Origin: Thiohalophilus sp046483665 | GTDB lineage: Bacteria; Pseudomonadota; Gammaproteobacteria; UBA6429; Thiohalophilaceae | Direction: 5' to 3' | Assembly: GCF_046483665.1 (NCBI RefSeq) | Contig: NZ_JAWOCR010000021.1 | Span: 109,023 to 173,022 of the forward strand | Length of the DNA: 64,000 nt | Notes under the pieces: generated by a model | Told to the model about the DNA's origin: nothing | What the model saw: only the letters and a program-made list of their open reading frames with translations | The model's database searches: none | Part shown: positions 63,797 to 64,000 of the stretch, piece after piece | Layout: each line of letters begins with the position of its first letter | How positions within the stretch are numbered: position 1 is the first letter of the stretch | Position numbers and translations under genes: made by a program

Positions 63797-64000
63797 TTAC
63801 TCAATATAGAAAAACTTCATCTGGGTGCCGGCCAGTTCGATGACATCCTGATCCTTGAGCGTGATGGCTTCGGTGGTCAGCGGTTTACCGTTGATCATGG
63901 GAGTGTCGGAGGCGCGGCGCAGTTTGCTGCTGCGCAAGGAGGATATGGTGTAATTATTGGTGTTACGCGCGATCATGGCCATTTTGATTCCGTTGAACCC
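63797..64000 (-). CDS. FHA-domain protein, C-terminal part
   Basis: The minus-strand frame is open to the window edge, so the N-terminus lies beyond. The visible 67 residues end in the C-terminal strands of a FHA domain (PMINGKPLTTEAITLKDQD, VIELAGTQMKFFYIE), which binds phosphothreonine peptides. Conserved Arg, Ser and Asn of the binding loop are mostly upstream and cannot be judged. Confidence 0.7.
   Translation of the reverse strand, partial: GFNGIKMAMIARNTNNYTISSLRSSKLRRASDTPMINGKPLTTEAITLKDQDVIELAGTQMKFFYIE

Overview
The window looks like a chromosomal segment of a free-living, moderately GC-rich gammaproteobacterium, probably of the Chromatiales/Thiohalomonadales type. The basis is conserved gene order: trpBA-accD-folC-dedD-cvpA-purF-metZ, tig-clpP-clpX-lon-hupB-ppiD and a methyltransferase-rnhA-dnaQ block. 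Complete [NiFe]-hydrogenase maturation genes and a broken DsrE-like gene fit an energy metabolism using hydrogen and/or sulfur compounds. The species is not identified.

Layout. 1-7858 (+): the trp/acc/fol/pur block, ending in metZ, which sits behind a SAM-II riboswitch with its own promoter and attenuator. 7859-17189: small membrane proteins, a Nudix hydrolase, glycerate kinase, a DUF455 ferritin-like protein with a lipoprotein, lpxH, two cyclophilins, cysS, an unknown secreted protein and folD. 17334-17871: tRNA-Pro, a tRNA-Arg(UCU) split by a group I intron, and tRNA-His. 17945-19214: HdeD-like, CcoQ-like and SpoIIAA-like genes. 19252-26126 (-): hypFE, a small cytochrome c, a remnant of a hydrogenase large subunit, a HupE-like peptide, then hypCABD. 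26310-28016: K+/H+ antiporter. 28391-35297: tRNA-Lys and tRNA-Leu, the trigger factor/ClpPX/Lon/HU proteostasis block, tRNA-Val and tRNA-Asp. 35341-37319: a decayed island with a dead DD35E transposase, hicB with a frameshifted hicA, and an RHS fragment. 37366-41629: ppiD, a dicarboxylate symporter, fabI. 41855-47962: a YejABEF-like peptide ABC transporter. 48245-52217: mltD (-), methyltransferase, rnhA, dnaQ. 52300-53559: a possible sRNA, a frameshifted STAS gene, crp. 53919-57567: gltX, glnS, tRNA-Ala, a small membrane protein, tRNA-Glu. 57624-63736: a DsrE-like pseudogene, then a tetR-tolC-RND efflux operon. The window ends in an FHA-domain gene.

Several families of short near-palindromic repeats occupy the intergenic spaces and in places form the ends of coding sequences (glycerate kinase, the DUF455 gene, rnhA).

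The points most worth following are the SAM-II riboswitch joined to a transcription attenuator, the group I intron inside the tRNA-Arg anticodon, and the hydrogenase large-subunit C-terminus with an in-frame TGA inside an otherwise intact hyp operon.
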